NCBI RefSeq assembly: GCF_018122735.1
Contig: NZ_JAGRRD010000001.1
Location: forward strand, 3,577,190 to 3,641,189
Direction: 5' to 3'
Origin: Azoarcus sp. L1K30
GTDB taxonomy: Bacteria > Pseudomonadota > Gammaproteobacteria > Burkholderiales > Rhodocyclaceae
Length of the DNA stretch: 64,000 bases
Positions within the stretch are counted from its first letter, which is position 1. Each line of letters starts with the position of its first letter. This document shows positions 16,202-24,223 of the stretch, piece by piece. The position numbers and the translations under genes were made by a program. The notes under the pieces are model-generated. The model was not told the DNA's origin. It made no database searches and was given only the letters and a program-made list of their open reading frames with translations.

Positions 16202-17662
16202 CTAGAGCGCCCTGACCTTGACCTTCTTTCCCTTGATCTTGCCGTCTGCCAGCTTGCGAACGGCCACTGACACGATATCGCGCGCAACCGCCACATAGGT
16301 GTAAGCATCCGTGACCTGGATCTTGCCGACCTGTTCGCGGCTGAAGCCGGCTTCGCCGGTGAGCGCGCCGAGCACATCGCCCGGCCGGATCTTGTCCTTG
16401 CGCCCGCCGAGGATCTGCAGTGTCGCCATCGGTGGCAGCAAGGGTTCGTCACTGATCGCTTCCAGCGCATCGAGCCTGTGCCATTCGGGCTCGAAATTCT
16501 GCGCTTCGGCGATGGCTGCAATGCGGCGTTGATCGGCACGGCTGGCCAGGCTCAGCGCCCAGCCATCCTCGTCGGCGCGGCCGGTCCGGCCGATGCGGTG
16601 CACGTGAATTTCGGGGTCGGGGGTGACGTCGACGTTGATCACCGCCTCCAGCCCGGCAATGTCGAGGCCGCGGGCCGCGACGTCCGTGGCGACCAGTACC
16701 GAACAGCTGCGGTTGGCAAACTGCACCAGCACCTGATCGCGCTCGCGCTGCTCAAGCTCGCCGTGCAGGGCAAGCGCATGGATGCCATGTGACTGCAGCA
16801 CGTCAATCAGGTCGCGGCATTGTTGCCGGGTGTTGCAGAAGGCCAGCGTGCTGACCGGGCGATAGTGCTGCAGCAGCGTCACCACAGCCTCGAGGCGCCG
16901 TTCGTGCTCGACCTCGTAGAAACGCTGGCGGATCTTGCCGCTGTCGTGTTGCTCTTCGAGTTTGACTGTCTTCGGCTGGCGCAGGAAGCGCGCCGCCAGG
17001 CGTGCGATGCCGTCCGGGTAGGTTGCGGAAAACAGCAGCGTCTGGCGATGTGGCGGGCAGGCGTCGGCCACGGCAACGATGTCGTCGAAGAAGCCCATGT
17101 CGAGCATGCGATCGGCCTCGTCCAGCACCAGGGTGTTGAGGGCTTCGAGCCTGAGGGTGTCGCGCTGCAGATGGTCGAGCAAGCGTCCCGGTGTGCCGAC
17201 GACGACGTGGGCGCCGTGCTCCAGGCTGTTGATCTGCGGCCGGATCGGCGAGCCGCCGCACAAGGTCAGCACCTTGATGTTCTCCGCCGCGCGCGCCAGA
17301 CGGCGGATTTCCTTGGCTACCTGGTCGGCCAGTTCGCGCGTCGGGCACAGCACCATGGCCTGTACCCGTGTGCTGCGCGCATTGAGCTTGCCCAGCAGCG
17401 GCAGGGCAAAGGTGGCGGTCTTGCCGCTGCCGGTCTTGGCCTGGGCGATCAGGTCATGCCCGCCCAGCGCCAGCGGCAGCGCCGCTGCCTGGATCGGCGT
17501 CATCGTGACGTAGCCAAGCTGGTTCAGGTTGGCGAGGACTTCGGGCGCGAGCGCGAGGTCGGCGAAGGCCGGCGTGTTCGAGCCGGGAGCACCGGAAGGA
17601 CTGCTCGAGGTGGATGCATCAGGCAGAGAGCCGGTTTCCGGGTTGTCAGGTGTCGAGTTCAT
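16202..17662 (-). CDS. dbpA: ATP-dependent DEAD-box RNA helicase DbpA
   Basis: 486 residues from ATG 17660-17662. All DEAD-box motifs are visible: Q-motif region (LGYVTMTPIQAAALP), motif I AKTGSGKT, Ia PTRELADQ, GTPGRLLDH, II DEADRMLDMGF, III SATYP, V ATDVAARGLDIAG, VI HRIGRTGR. The C-terminal 70-75 residues (LGGRKDKIRPGDVLGAL onward, TDAYTYVAV) match the RNA-binding domain that directs DbpA to hairpin 92 of 23S rRNA during 50S assembly. Convergent with the small RcnB-like gene and divergent from urtA. Confidence 0.94.
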   Translation of the reverse strand: MNSTPDNPETGSLPDASTSSSPSGAPGSNTPAFADLALAPEVLANLNQLGYVTMTPIQAAALPLALGGHDLIAQAKTGSGKTATFALPLLGKLNARSTRVQAMVLCPTRELADQVAKEIRRLARAAENIKVLTLCGGSPIRPQINSLEHGAHVVVGTPGRLLDHLQRDTLRLEALNTLVLDEADRMLDMGFFDDIVAVADACPPHRQTLLFSATYPDGIARLAARFLRQPKTVKLEEQHDSGKIRQRFYEVEHERRLEAVVTLLQHYRPVSTLAFCNTRQQCRDLIDVLQSHGIHALALHGELEQRERDQVLVQFANRSCSVLVATDVAARGLDIAGLEAVINVDVTPDPEIHVHRIGRTGRADEDGWALSLASRADQRRIAAIAEAQNFEPEWHRLDALEAISDEPLLPPMATLQILGGRKDKIRPGDVLGALTGEAGFSREQVGKIQVTDAYTYVAVARDIVSVAVRKLADGKIKGKKVKVRAL

Positions 17663-17715
17663 ACCGGATTATACGGGGCTCTCAGCAACGGCAAGGTGAT
17701 GCCGAGCAGGGACAC

Positions 17716-17742
17716 TGCGTACCCCCTACGCAATCTTGCGTA
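17716..17742. promoter_or_regulatory. Three clustered TGCGTA half-sites upstream of urtA
   Basis: TGCGTA (17716-17721), TACGCA (17727-17732) and TGCGTA (17737-17742): two overlapping inverted pairs, one with a 5-base and one with a 4-base spacer. They abut a plausible sigma-70 promoter (TTCCTG 17743-17748, 17 bases, TAATCT 17766-17771), an arrangement expected for an activator. A LuxR-type dimer is a good candidate to bind here. No GG-N10-GC sigma-54 promoter was found before urtA. Confidence 0.55.
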
Positions 17743-17822
17743 TTCCTGCATCCCCACGAACTCCCTAATCTGGCATTGCAGCGCAGCAATGCGCTTCCAC
17801 TACCGATTACTGGGAGACCCAC

Positions 17823-19079
17823 ATGCAGACTCGTCGCAGCTTCATCAAGGCACTGGCCCTTTCCGCTTCCATCGCAGCGATCGGTGCGCCGATCGGCGCA
17901 CATGCCGCCGAGACCATCAAGGTCGGCATCCTGCACTCGCTGTCGGGCACGATGGCGATTTCCGAAACGGCGCTGAAGAACGTCGCGCTGATGACGATCG
18001 AGGAGATCAATGCCAAGGGCGGCGTGATGGGCAAGATGCTCGAGCCGGTGGTGGTCGATCCGGCGTCCAACTGGCCGTTGTTCGCCGAGAAGGCCCGCCA
18101 GTTGATCAGCCAGGACAAGGTCGCCGCGGTGTTCGGCTGCTGGACCTCGGTGAGTCGCAAGTCGGTGAACCCGGTGTTCAAGGAACTCAACGGGCTGCTG
18201 TTCTACCCGGTGCAGTACGAAGGCGAGGAGCTGGAAAAGAACGTCTTCTACACCGGTGCCGCGCCCAACCAGCAGGCGATTCCTGCGGTTGAATACCTGA
18301 TGAGTGCAGAGGGTGGTTCGGCCAAGCGCTTCGTGCTGCTCGGGACCGACTACGTCTATCCGCGCACCACCAACAAGATCCTGCGCGCCTTCCTCAAGAG
18401 CAAGGGCGTGGCCGAAGCCGACATCATGGAGGACTACACGCCTTTCGGTCACTCCGATTACCAGACCATCATCGCCAACATCAAGAAGTTCGCTTCGGAA
18501 GGCAAGAAGACCGCGGTCATCTCGACCATCAACGGCGACTCCAACGTGCCCTTCTACAAGGAACTGGGCAACGCCGGCCTGAAGGCGACCGACGTGCCGG
18601 TGGTGGCGTTCTCGGTGGGTGAGGAAGAGCTGCGCGGTGTCGATACCAAGCCGCTGCTCGGCCACCTTGCCGCCTGGAACTACTTCATGACGGTGAAGAA
18701 CCCGGAGAACGACGCCTTCATCGCCAAGTACAAGGCATGGGCGAAGAAGAACGGTGTGCCCAACGCCGACACCGTCGTCACCAACGACCCGATGGAGGCG
18801 ACCTACGTCGGCATCAACATGTGGAAGCAGGCGGTCGAGAAGGCCAAGTCGACCGATACCGACAAGGTGATCGCCGCCCTGGGTGGCCAGACCTTCAAGG
18901 CGCCGTCCGGCTTCACGCTGACCATGGACAAGACCAACCATCACCTGCACAAGCCGGTATACATCGGTGAAGTGCGCGCCGACGGCCAGTTCGACGTGGT
19001 GTGGAAGACGAAGTCGCCGATCCGTGCCCAGCCGTGGAGCCCGTTCATCGCCGGCAACGAAGGCAAGCAGGGGCTCTGA
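17823..19079 (+). CDS. urtA: Urea ABC transporter, periplasmic urea-binding protein
   Basis: 418 residues from ATG 17823, with GGGAG in the leader. The N-terminus has a twin-arginine-type signal (TRRSFIKAL, cleavage near AHA-AE). The mature protein is a leucine/branched-chain-type periplasmic binding protein (VGILHSLSGTMAISE, then YVYPRTTNKILRAFL), highly typical of UrtA (FmdD/AmiC relatives). It binds urea and hands it to UrtBC. First gene of urtABCDE. Short-chain amide binding is the main alternative, but the full urt order and the urease operon favour urea. Confidence 0.95.
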   Translation: MQTRRSFIKALALSASIAAIGAPIGAHAAETIKVGILHSLSGTMAISETALKNVALMTIEEINAKGGVMGKMLEPVVVDPASNWPLFAEKARQLISQDKVAAVFGCWTSVSRKSVNPVFKELNGLLFYPVQYEGEELEKNVFYTGAAPNQQAIPAVEYLMSAEGGSAKRFVLLGTDYVYPRTTNKILRAFLKSKGVAEADIMEDYTPFGHSDYQTIIANIKKFASEGKKTAVISTINGDSNVPFYKELGNAGLKATDVPVVAFSVGEEELRGVDTKPLLGHLAAWNYFMTVKNPENDAFIAKYKAWAKKNGVPNADTVVTNDPMEATYVGINMWKQAVEKAKSTDTDKVIAALGGQTFKAPSGFTLTMDKTNHHLHKPVYIGEVRADGQFDVVWKTKSPIRAQPWSPFIAGNEGKQGL

Positions 19080-19255
19080 CGGGCCGACGGGCGGATCTCG
19101 TATCGAGGTCCGCCCGTGCCCGGTGCGCGGGTGCGGCATCGGGCGGGTCTCCGGGCACAGGTCCGGAGCCGGTTTTCCCGGCCACGCGATATGGGCCGGC
19201 GGTAATGGAATGTTCCGATCCCGTCGTGCGGGCGGTTGATCGGTTGGAGCCTGCA

Positions 19256-20875
19256 ATGAACCGACTACTGATGCGGCTCGCGCTGCTCTTCGCTACCCTG
19301 AGTTGTCTTGCCGGCCCGGCCCGCGCGGCGCTTGATCCTGCCATGGTCGCGGGGTTCGCGGGCGACTTCACCAGCCGGATCAATGCCATCGAAGCGCTTG
19401 GCGTGGATGGCAGCGAGGATGCCCGCCGCGTTGTTGCTGCGCTTGAAGCCGGCAATCTTGGGGTGATCGCCGACAAGGTCGTCATACTCGACGGTGACAT
19501 CGTGCGTGATGCCGCCAGCGGAGAGGTGGTGGAGTCTGCTGCCGCCGATGTCGACACCATCACTGTGAATAACCGCGTGCGGCGCTCGATCGCGACCGCC
19601 AACGCCGCATTCGAACTGGTTTCCGCCGACCCCGCAAAGCGTCTGGCGAGCGCCAATGTACTGATCGAAAATGCCTCCGAGGCCTTGTTGCCCTTGTTCG
19701 AGCGTACGCTTGCGAGCGAGCAGGATGAAGCTGTGCGCAGCCTGATCAGCCGCGCGGCCGCCCGCATCAATCTCGGTTCGACCGATGCCGCCAAGCGTCT
19801 GAAGGCGGTCGAGGCGCTGGGGGATTCGTCCGATCCCGCAGTCAAGAACATGCTCGGGGCCCTGCTCGAGAAGCGGGGCGAAGGCAAGCAGGCAAGCTGG
19901 GTCGAGCCCGATGCGACGGTTCGTGAGGCCGCCCAGGCCGCGATACGGTCGATCGATGGCCGCATTGCCACCGCCCAGACCATCGGCACCGTGTTTTCCG
20001 GCCTGTCGCTCGGCTCCATCCTGCTGCTTGCCGCGCTCGGCCTCGCCATCACCTACGGCGTGATGGGCATCATCAACATGGCTCACGGCGAACTGCTGAT
20101 GGTTGGCGCCTACGCCACCTTCCTGGTACAGGGGCTCTTTCGCCACTATTTGCCGGCCTACGTCGACTGGTACGTGATCGCAGCAATTCCGGCATCTTTC
20201 TTCGCTGCGGCATTGGTCGGCGTGGCAATGGAGCGCCTGGTACTGCGCCACTTGTATGGCCGCCCGCTGGAGAGCCTGCTCGCGACCTGGGGGCTGTCGC
20301 TGGTGCTGATCCAGGCTGCGCGGGTGATCTTCGGGCCGCAGAACCTCGAGCTGGCGAACCCGACCTGGATGTCGGGCGGCATCGAGCTTGCAGCCGGCGT
20401 GGTGTTGCCCTTCAACCGCATCGTCATCATCGGCTTCGCCGGCTTCGTGCTGGTGCTGATCTGGTTGATGATGCAGAAGACCCGGCTCGGCATGTTCGTG
20501 CGTGCGGTGACGCAGAATCGTCCGATGGCGGGTTGCGTGGGGGTGCCGACGGCGCGTGTCGATACGCTCGCCTTTGCCATCGGTTCGGGGGTGGCCGGTC
20601 TGGGCGGTCTGGCGCTGTCGCAGATCGCCAATGTCGGGCCGGCCATGGGCACGGGCTACATCGTCGATGCCTTCATGGTGGTGGTGCTCGGCGGCGTCGG
20701 CCAGTTGGCCGGTGCGGTGTGGGCGGCGCTTGGTCTGGGCATCGTGGCCAAGTTCCTCGAGGGCTGGGCGGGCGCGGTGATCGCGAAGATTCTGGTGCTG
20801 GTGTTCATCATCATCTTCATCCAGAAGCGGCCGCAGGGGATCTTTGCCCTGAAGGGGCGGTTTGCGGATAGCTGA
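19256..20875 (+). CDS. urtB: Urea ABC transporter permease UrtB
   Basis: 539 residues from ATG 19256. A signal peptide (residues 1-24, ending GPARA) is followed by the periplasmic N-terminal domain of about 210 residues that is specific to UrtB (helical, many alanines). The LivH-type membrane domain starts near residue 243 (SLGSILLLAALGLAITYG) and contains the INMAHGELLMVGAY motif. The protein is longer than LivH because of the N-terminal domain, as expected. It lies 176 bases after urtA and 305 bases before urtC, and that second gap holds two palindromic elements. Confidence 0.94.
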   Translation: MNRLLMRLALLFATLSCLAGPARAALDPAMVAGFAGDFTSRINAIEALGVDGSEDARRVVAALEAGNLGVIADKVVILDGDIVRDAASGEVVESAAADVDTITVNNRVRRSIATANAAFELVSADPAKRLASANVLIENASEALLPLFERTLASEQDEAVRSLISRAAARINLGSTDAAKRLKAVEALGDSSDPAVKNMLGALLEKRGEGKQASWVEPDATVREAAQAAIRSIDGRIATAQTIGTVFSGLSLGSILLLAALGLAITYGVMGIINMAHGELLMVGAYATFLVQGLFRHYLPAYVDWYVIAAIPASFFAAALVGVAMERLVLRHLYGRPLESLLATWGLSLVLIQAARVIFGPQNLELANPTWMSGGIELAAGVVLPFNRIVIIGFAGFVLVLIWLMMQKTRLGMFVRAVTQNRPMAGCVGVPTARVDTLAFAIGSGVAGLGGLALSQIANVGPAMGTGYIVDAFMVVVLGGVGQLAGAVWAALGLGIVAKFLEGWAGAVIAKILVLVFIIIFIQKRPQGIFALKGRFADS

Positions 20876-20896
20876 TTCTGGCGTGGTGCCACGAGT

Positions 20897-20979
20897 GAGA
20901 CAGTCGGGTGCATTTGCTCCAGGGCTGCGGAACTCGCTCGGACAGCCCTCGCCCTTGCACAAACACACCCGACTGTCTC
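20897..20979 (-). repeat. Palindromic stem-loop element, copy A (urtB-urtC gap)
   Basis: Outer arms of 20 bases (20897-20916 and 20960-20979) pair with two mismatches that become G-U pairs if the minus strand is transcribed. Inside are a 4x4 internal loop, a 4-bp inner stem (AGGG 921-924 / CCCT 952-955) and a 27-base core (20925-20951). The core is 26/27 identical to that of copy C. Strand is given as the one reading CGAGGrCTGTCCGAG then GAGTTCCGCAG. With copy B it fills most of the 305-base gap; the remainder holds only the urtC ribosome-binding site (AAGGAGG). Confidence 0.8.
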
Positions 20980-21022
20980 TGGCATCGGGGCATCACTAGG
21001 CAAAAAAGGCGTGAGCGGACCA

Positions 21023-21121
21023 GCGATGGGTGGGGTGTTCGTGGCGCAGGCGAGGACTGTCCGAGCCGAGCGCAGCGAAGGTGAGTTCCGCAGCCTGCAG
21101 AACGAATGCCCCATCCATCGC
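21023..21121 (+). repeat. Palindromic stem-loop element, copy B, inverted relative to A
   Basis: Outer arms of 20 bases (21023-21042 and 21102-21121) pair fully on the plus strand if three G-U pairs are allowed. There is a 3x3 internal loop, a 5-bp inner stem GCAGG/CCTGC (21046-21050/21094-21098) and a core (21051-21093). The core has the same CGAGGACTGTCCGAG and GAGTTCCGCAG blocks separated by a 16-base insertion. Arm sequences are unrelated to copies A and C. Confidence 0.78.
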
Positions 21122-21180
21122 GAAGCGCAGGCACTGCCCGTCGGGCCACAACGAATCAAGGCAACCAAGGAGGCGCCAGA

Positions 21181-22380
21181 ATGCGCACCCCATTTACCGT
21201 AAGACTGATCCAGAGCATGCCGCGAAGCGGCTGGATTGCGCTCGCGATCTTCGCCGCCATTACCTGGATCGGCATTCCCGCAGCGCACCTAATGCTGCCG
21301 GAATCGAGCCCGCTACATTTGTCCGCTTACACCATCAGTCTGCTCGGCAAGATCCTGTGCTACATGGTCGTTGCCGTGGCAATGGACCTGATCTGGGGCT
21401 ATGCGGGCATCCTCAGCCTGGGGCACGGGCTGTTCTTCGCGCTCGGCGGCTACGCCTTCGGCATGTACCTGATGCGCCAGATCGGTCGTGACGGCAGCTA
21501 TGGTTCGGATCTGCCAGACTTCATGGTCTTCCTCGACTGGAAGGAGTTGCCCTGGTACTGGGCGGGCTCGGACTCCTTCCTGTGGGCCATCTTCCTCGCC
21601 ATGGCACTGCCCGGCGTGGTCGCCTTCATCTTCGGCTACTTTGCCTTCCGCTCGCGGATCAAGGGCGTGTATTTTTCCATCATCACCCAGGCGCTCACCT
21701 ACGCCGCGATGCTGCTGTTCTTCCGCAACGAGACGGGCTTTGGCGGCAACAACGGCTTTACCGACTTCAAGCGCATCCTCGGCTACAGCATCACCTCGCC
21801 CGAGATGCGTGTCACCCTGTTCGCGCTATCGGCGGCGCTGCTGGTGGCTTGCCTGATCCTCGGTCGCTACCTGGTGAGTTCACGGTTCGGACGCGTGCTC
21901 ACCGCGATTCGAGATGCCGAATCGCGCGTCATGTTCATCGGTTACAACCCGCTGCACTACAAGCTCTTCATCTGGACCCTGTCGGCCGTGCTGTGCGGTC
22001 TTGCGGGTGCGCTTTACGTGCCGCAGGTGGGCATCATCAACCCGTCGGAAATGAGTCCGGCCAACTCGATCGAACTGGCCGTGTGGGTGGCTGTCGGCGG
22101 GCGCGGCACGCTGATCGGCGCGGTGCTGGGTGCCGGCATCGTCAATCTGGCCAAGAGCTACTTCACCGTCACCGTGCCGGAGTACTGGCCGTTCTTCCTC
22201 GGCTTCCTGTTCATCGCCGTCACCTTGTACCTGCCCGATGGCGTGGTCGGTCTTTGGCGCAAGCTGCGCGCGCGAAAGGGACCGGACAGTGCGGGGGTGA
22301 GTGAGACGGCGGTTCGTAAGGCGTCCGAAACCGAAAACACGACGCCGGCCAATTCGTCAGCCAATGGAGCACGGGCATGA
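21181..22380 (+). CDS. urtC: Urea ABC transporter permease UrtC
   Basis: 399 residues from ATG 21181, preceded by AAGGAGG. It is a LivM-type inner-membrane permease with eight to ten TM segments and the family motif DLIWGYAGILSLGHGLFFALGG. A hydrophilic loop (YGSDLPDFMVFLDWKELPWY) and a C-terminal polar tail of about 40 residues are usual for UrtC. With UrtB it forms the urea channel. It overlaps urtD by 4 bases (ATGA). Confidence 0.94.
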   Translation: MRTPFTVRLIQSMPRSGWIALAIFAAITWIGIPAAHLMLPESSPLHLSAYTISLLGKILCYMVVAVAMDLIWGYAGILSLGHGLFFALGGYAFGMYLMRQIGRDGSYGSDLPDFMVFLDWKELPWYWAGSDSFLWAIFLAMALPGVVAFIFGYFAFRSRIKGVYFSIITQALTYAAMLLFFRNETGFGGNNGFTDFKRILGYSITSPEMRVTLFALSAALLVACLILGRYLVSSRFGRVLTAIRDAESRVMFIGYNPLHYKLFIWTLSAVLCGLAGALYVPQVGIINPSEMSPANSIELAVWVAVGGRGTLIGAVLGAGIVNLAKSYFTVTVPEYWPFFLGFLFIAVTLYLPDGVVGLWRKLRARKGPDSAGVSETAVRKASETENTTPANSSANGARA

Positions 22381-23240
22381 TGCAGACCACCGATATCGAG
22401 CGTGCCGCAAACGAATCCACGGCGAACGCAGGCAACCTTCGCGAACAATGGGAAAGCGAGGCAACGACCAGTCACCTGGTGACGGGCGAGCTCGACCTGT
22501 CGCATAACGTCATTCTGTATCTCGACGACATCACGGTCAGCTTCGACGGTTTTCGCGCACTGAACAAATTGTCGCTCGCCATCGATGCCGGCGAACTGCG
22601 CTGCATCATCGGGCCCAACGGTGCGGGCAAGACCACGATGATGGATGTGATCACCGGCAAGACCCGGCCGGACGAGGGCAAGGCGTTCTTTGGCCAGACC
22701 ATCGATCTGACCCGGATGACCGAGCCGCAGATTGCGCATGCCGGCATTGGCCGGAAATTCCAGAAACCGACCATTTTCGAGAAGCACACCGCGTTCGAGA
22801 ACCTCGAGCTGGCGATGAAGGCCGACAAGCGCGTGCGCCGCAGCCTGTTCGCGAGTCTGTTCGACGACGAGCGCGACCGCATCAGCGATGTGCTGAAGCA
22901 GATCCGGCTGGACAAGGAGGCCGATCGCAGCGCTGGCCTGCTGTCGCACGGGCAGAAACAGTGGCTGGAGATCGGCATGCTGCTGATGCAGGAGCCGCGT
23001 CTGCTGTTGCTGGACGAGCCGGTCGCCGGCATGACCGACGATGAAACCGAGCGCACTGCCGAGCTCTTTGTCAGCCTCGCGGGCAAGCACTCGCTGATGG
23101 TGGTCGAGCACGACATGGCCTTCGTCGAGGCGCTGGGGGGCAAGGTCACCGTGCTGTGTGAAGGTTCTGTGCTGGCTGAGGGTGACCTGGCTACGGTGCA
23201 GGCAGATCCGCGGGTGATTGAGGTTTATCTGGGGCGTTAG
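22377..23240 (+). CDS. urtD: Urea ABC transporter ATP-binding protein UrtD
   Basis: 287 residues from ATG 22377 overlapping the urtC stop; a second ATG at 22380 is equally possible. An N-terminal extension of about 45 residues precedes the ATPase core. Walker A GPNGAGKTT lies near residue 79, and Walker B LLLLDEPVAGM is present. The signature is LLSHGQKQW instead of LSGGQ, which is the form seen in UrtD proteins. The LivG-like insertion and VVEHDMAF are present. It energises urea import with UrtE. Confidence 0.94.
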   Translation: MMQTTDIERAANESTANAGNLREQWESEATTSHLVTGELDLSHNVILYLDDITVSFDGFRALNKLSLAIDAGELRCIIGPNGAGKTTMMDVITGKTRPDEGKAFFGQTIDLTRMTEPQIAHAGIGRKFQKPTIFEKHTAFENLELAMKADKRVRRSLFASLFDDERDRISDVLKQIRLDKEADRSAGLLSHGQKQWLEIGMLLMQEPRLLLLDEPVAGMTDDETERTAELFVSLAGKHSLMVVEHDMAFVEALGGKVTVLCEGSVLAEGDLATVQADPRVIEVYLGR

Positions 23241-23284
23241 TGTTTTGTTTCTGTGTTGTATGTGCCGCTAACGGCGGTCCCGCG

Positions 23285-23347
23285 GGGTATTTCTACCATG
23301 GGCTGCGGAACTCGCTCGGACAGTCCTCGCCCATTACGGAAATACCC
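23285..23347 (-). repeat. Palindromic stem-loop element, copy C (urtD-urtE gap)
   Basis: Outer stem GGGTATTTC/GAAATACCC (23285-23293/23339-23347, 9 bp perfect, weaker pairing continues outwards to about 23265/23368), a 4x4 internal loop, inner stem ATGGG/CCCAT (23298-23302/23330-23334) and the 27-base core (23303-23329). Orientation matches copy A. The arms differ from those of A and B while the layout is the same. It occupies much of the 255-base gap between urtD and urtE. Confidence 0.8.
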
Positions 23348-23495
23348 GGCGTCGCTGGCGGTAAGCAGCACAGTCCGCCTCCTCGCAGAACCATAAATTT
23401 GTCTTGAACTGGCAAAACCGCGCCCGATTCTTGCTAATGAAACCCTGACCCAAGGCCCCGGGCCACGAGCCAGGAAGCGCCGAAAGGAAAACATC

Positions 23496-24188
23496 ATGCT
23501 GAAAGTCGACAACCTGAATCAGTACTACGGCGGCAGTCACATCCTGCGCGGGCTCTCGTTCGAGGTCCCGGTGGGCAAGGTCACGACCCTGCTCGGGCGC
23601 AATGGTGTCGGCAAAACCACGCTACTGAAGACCCTGATGGGTCTGGTCCCGGCAGCCAGCGGTTCGATCCACTTTGGTGCGCAGGACATCACCCGCGCAC
23701 CATCGTACAACCGCGTGCGTGCCGGCATCGGCTATGTCCCGCAAGGGCGCGAGATCTTTCCGCGTCTCACCGTCGAGGAAAACCTGCACATGGGGCTGGC
23801 GACGCGTCCCAGCGGTGAGAGCATTCCGACCCGGATTTTCGACATGTTCCCGGTGCTCAAGCAGATGATGAGCCGTCGCGGCGGCGACCTCTCGGGCGGT
23901 CAGCAACAACAGCTCGCCATCGGGCGGGCACTGGCCTTCGGCCCCAAGCTGCTCATCCTTGACGAACCGACCGAAGGCATTCAGCCTTCCATCATCAAGG
24001 ACATCGAACGTGCCATCCGCAGCCTGGCCGCCACGGGCGAAATGGCCATCCTGCTGGTGGAGCAGTATTACGATTTTGCCCGCGCCCTGTCCGATCAGTA
24101 TCTCGTCATGGAACGTGGCGAGATCGTCATGCGAGGGGCGGGCGAGGATATGGATGCGGACGGCGTACGCGAAGCGCTCGCCGTCTGA
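23496..24188 (+). CDS. urtE: Urea ABC transporter ATP-binding protein UrtE
   Basis: 230 residues from ATG 23496 with GGAAA just upstream. It is a LivF-type ATPase: Walker A GRNGVGKTT near residue 34, Q-loop region GYVPQGREIFPRLTVEENL, signature LSGGQQQQLAIGRAL near 131, Walker B LLILDEPTEGIQPS. The EGIQPS and QYYDFA sequences are typical of UrtE rather than LivF. Last gene of urtABCDE, 35 bases before the LysR gene. Confidence 0.94.
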   Translation: MLKVDNLNQYYGGSHILRGLSFEVPVGKVTTLLGRNGVGKTTLLKTLMGLVPAASGSIHFGAQDITRAPSYNRVRAGIGYVPQGREIFPRLTVEENLHMGLATRPSGESIPTRIFDMFPVLKQMMSRRGGDLSGGQQQQLAIGRALAFGPKLLILDEPTEGIQPSIIKDIERAIRSLAATGEMAILLVEQYYDFARALSDQYLVMERGEIVMRGAGEDMDADGVREALAV

Positions 24189-24223
24189 CACCGGGCCCCG
24201 GTGGCCCGTACAGGAGAACCGGT

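Noticed and set aside
17771-17790. Sigma-54 promoter for urtA (TGGCATT...)
   Set aside because: The -24-like TGGCA is present, but no GC follows at the required 10-base spacing.
19265-20968. 567-codon minus-strand open frame opposite urtB
   Set aside because: Antisense shadow; residue composition is not protein-like and urtB is unambiguous.
24189-24210. Hairpin between urtE and the LysR gene as a terminator
   Set aside because: The short GC-rich palindrome (around CACCGGGC) has no T-run and the genes are only 35 bases apart.
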